From NCBI RefSeq assembly GCF_018138715.1, contig NZ_JAGSHX010000003.1:1-64000 (forward strand): 64,000 bases of DNA. The letters run 5' to 3'. Shown here piece by piece: positions 62,327 through 64,000 of the stretch. The first letter of the stretch is position 1. Each line of letters begins with the position of its first letter. The position numbers were made by a program, and so were the translations under genes. Below the pieces are notes generated by a model. The model saw nothing but the letters and a program-made list of their open reading frames with translations, made no database searches and had not been told where the DNA came from. Origin of the DNA: Streptomyces asiaticus (lineage in GTDB: Bacteria; Actinomycetota; Actinomycetes; Streptomycetales; Streptomycetaceae).

Positions 62327-64000
62327 GCCGGACCTGCTTTCCCGCCGCATCCGGCGTGCCGGTTTCCTGTGTGCCCGAAGGGGGTGTGCCCGGGTCGCCA
62401 GTCGTCCGGGCCAGGCGGCGGAGCTCGGACTTCAGCACCTTTCCGGCCGGGGACAGGGGAAGTGCGGCGACGAACCGGATCTCTTTGATTCGCTTGTACG
62501 GCGTCACGCGCTCCGCGACGTACTCCATCAGCTCCTCGGCACTCGTGCCCCGCTCGGAGGCGGGGACCACGAAGGCGACGGGGATCTCGCCGACGGCAGG
62601 CACCTCCCTCCCGACGACCGACGCCTGGAGCACTGCCGGGTGCCCGCCGAGGATGTCCTCCAGCTCGCGCGGGTACACGTTGTAGCCCTTGTAGATGAGC
62701 ATGTCCTTCGACCTGCCGGAGACGTACAGAAAGCCGTCCTCGTCGAGGTGGCCGATGTCGCCGGTGCACAGCCAGCCGTCGACGAACTGCGCGGCGGTCT
62801 CCTCCGGGCGGCCGAGGTAGCCCGAGGCCACCTGAGGGCCCCGCGCCCAGATCTCGCCGCGCTCGCCCCGCGGCACCTTCCGGCCGGGACGCAGCGGATC
62901 CCGGATCTCCAACTCGGTGTCGAACAGGGGGACTCCCTGGCTGCCCGGCTTGTGCAGTCCGGCCTTCGCGCTCGGGCCGCTGGACACGGTTGCCGTCGCC
63001 TCCGTCAGGCCGTAACCCTCGATGACGGCGGCGTTGGGGAAGACCTCTGTCAGCTTCTCCAACGAATACGTGTCTATGGGGGCGCCGCCCGACACCACGG
63101 CCTTGACCGAGCCGAGGTCCCGCGTGCGGATGCCCGGCGTCGCCAGCAGGGCGTGCCAGAGAGCCGGGGCGCCTGGGATGTACGTGATCCGGTGCCGTTC
63201 CACCTGCTCCAGGTACGACTGCGCATCGAAGCGGCCGTTCAGGATGGTGGTGGCGCCGCACAGGAGGAAGAAGTTGAGGCTGATCAGGCCAAGGGCGTGG
63301 AACAACGGCGAGACGCACAGCGCCGTGCAGCTGCCCAAGGGCAGAGCGTAGTCCGCGGAGGTCTCCAAGGGGTTCAGCACCACACCGCCTTCGCTGTCGA
63401 GTCCGGGGAGCGCCCCGGAGCGCCAGCAGGCGACCTGGATGGTGTTGCCGACGATGTTGCGGTGCAGTATGCGCACTCCCTTGGGTGCTCCGGTGGTTCC
63501 GCCGGTGTACCCGTACTGGGCGACGGAGTCGGTGGGGACCAGCACATCTGGCGGGTGGGTGCTCTGGCCTGCGACGAGGGCCTCCAGGGTGGTGCCTGCC
63601 CTCCCGAAGAGCTTTGCGCGGTCATCCGGCCTGTCGGCCGGGGCCGACTCGCTGGGCGGCACGATGACGACAAGCCGGACCGGCAGCCCCTCGATCGCCT
63701 CGGCCAGCACCGGCGCCGGCTGCGGATGGGTCACCACGGCCGCCGCGGAGCAGTCGGCCAGCTGGGCGCGCAGGGCCCTGGCCGGCTGGGCGGGGTTGGC
63801 CGGGCAGGCTGTCGCGCCGACGAGTGTGATGCCGTAGTAGGCGACGGCGAACCACAGGGTGTTCGGCAGGTGAAGGGCGACCACGTCACCCTGCCGTATG
63901 CCGCGCGCTCTGAGGCCGCCGGCGAACGCGGCAGCCTGTTCGTACAGGCCGGTGAAGGTGAGAACCTGGTCGCCGTCGCGCACGGCCGCCCGGTCGCGGT
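62319..64000 (-). CDS. AMP-binding acyl-CoA ligase, 5' end outside window
   Basis: At least 560 residues of an ANL-family ligase: the ATP loop YGYTGGTTGAPKGV, EGYGLTEATATVSS, the CTGDIGHLDEDGFLYVSGR hinge and the lysine near the end in PLSPAGKVLKSELR. Such enzymes activate fatty or aromatic acids to CoA thioesters via acyl-AMP. The frame is open at the right edge, so the start lies beyond. It leads the ligase-thiolase-dehydrogenase-hydratase-transferase cluster. Confidence 0.9.
   Translation of the reverse strand, partial: RDRAAVRDGDQVLTFTGLYEQAAAFAGGLRARGIRQGDVVALHLPNTLWFAVAYYGITLVGATACPANPAQPARALRAQLADCSAAAVVTHPQPAPVLAEAIEGLPVRLVVIVPPSESAPADRPDDRAKLFGRAGTTLEALVAGQSTHPPDVLVPTDSVAQYGYTGGTTGAPKGVRILHRNIVGNTIQVACWRSGALPGLDSEGGVVLNPLETSADYALPLGSCTALCVSPLFHALGLISLNFFLLCGATTILNGRFDAQSYLEQVERHRITYIPGAPALWHALLATPGIRTRDLGSVKAVVSGGAPIDTYSLEKLTEVFPNAAVIEGYGLTEATATVSSGPSAKAGLHKPGSQGVPLFDTELEIRDPLRPGRKVPRGERGEIWARGPQVASGYLGRPEETAAQFVDGWLCTGDIGHLDEDGFLYVSGRSKDMLIYKGYNVYPRELEDILGGHPAVLQASVVGREVPAVGEIPVAFVVPASERGTSAEELMEYVAERVTPYKRIKEIRFVAALPLSPAGKVLKSELRRLARTTGDPGTPPSGTQETGTPDAAGKQVRHA

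Noticed and set aside
59777..62488. 903-codon rightward frame opposite the acyl-CoA genes
   Set aside because: The longest frame in the window, but purely antisense to dehydrogenase, thiolase and ligase.
1..64000. CRISPR array or Cas genes that could guide the Tn7-like module
   Set aside because: No regularly spaced repeats with unique spacers and no Cas-type protein were seen; the GTACG array is an 11-bp phased motif without spacers of CRISPR length.
1..64000. tRNA or rRNA genes as insertion sites
   Set aside because: No cloverleaf-type or rRNA-like sequence was noticed by eye.

Overview
The window is very GC-rich DNA with many GTG starts, 4-bp stop/start overlaps and Streptomyces-type protein families. 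The decisive marker is a tap-tpg pair (5754-8569), which encodes the telomere-associated and terminal proteins of linear Streptomyces replicons. The window is therefore most likely part of a Streptomyces linear chromosome arm or a linear plasmid. No rRNA, tRNA or CRISPR array was seen.

Left part, 1-5.6 kb: a partial hypothetical gene, a small two-gene operon with a helix-turn-helix regulator and a duplicated inverted-repeat operator, an unknown gene, a regulator remnant, and a frameshifted DEAH helicase with helicase-associated repeats.

Core of interest, 5.6-21.2 kb: helicase and tap are divergent around five GTACG units spaced exactly 11 bp apart. Then follow, all rightward: tap, tpg, a first TniQ-like gene, two unknown genes, and a tight operon of TnsA-like, TnsB-like, TnsB, TnsC and TniQ. 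A 674-residue protein with a zinc ribbon and a C-terminal PD-(D/E)XK nuclease motif comes next. The second TnsB keeps a DD(35)E triad. The first keeps the fold and C-terminal tail but has Ala at two of the three catalytic positions, and the TnsA-like protein also lacks its acidic residues. This is a Tn7-like transposition module linked to telomere-maintenance genes. I recall recent reports of telomere-associated Tn7-like transposons in linear bacterial replicons but could not check them; the pairing of a dead and an active TnsB deserves attention.

Middle, 21.4-44.5 kb: a PIN-domain gene, an Mrr-like nuclease, a decayed glutamate-synthase-like gene, and IS remnants (IS5, IS3, IS481, TnpB). Between the remnants lies an apparently intact catabolic cluster: CocE hydrolase and degenerate SDR, a LysR regulator, FAH-family hydrolase, ferredoxin, ferredoxin reductase and VOC protein (29.3-35.8 kb). 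A TetR/SnoaL-like pair has a triple operator. At 40.2-44.5 kb is an IS pile: IS701 interrupts a small gene, IS630 sits in the IS701 target duplication, and a wrecked IS3 follows.

Right part, 45-64 kb: a cytochrome P450, an SDR with Phe in place of the catalytic Tyr, a nucleotidyltransferase, decayed integrases, an ArsR-SRPBCC-DHFR-like operon, a VOC-DinB operon divergent from a WYL regulator, Tn3/OYE/ISL3 debris, and a leftward acyl-CoA degradation cluster (AMP-ligase, thiolase, acyl-CoA dehydrogenase, decayed enoyl-CoA hydratase, CoA-transferase) that runs off the right edge.
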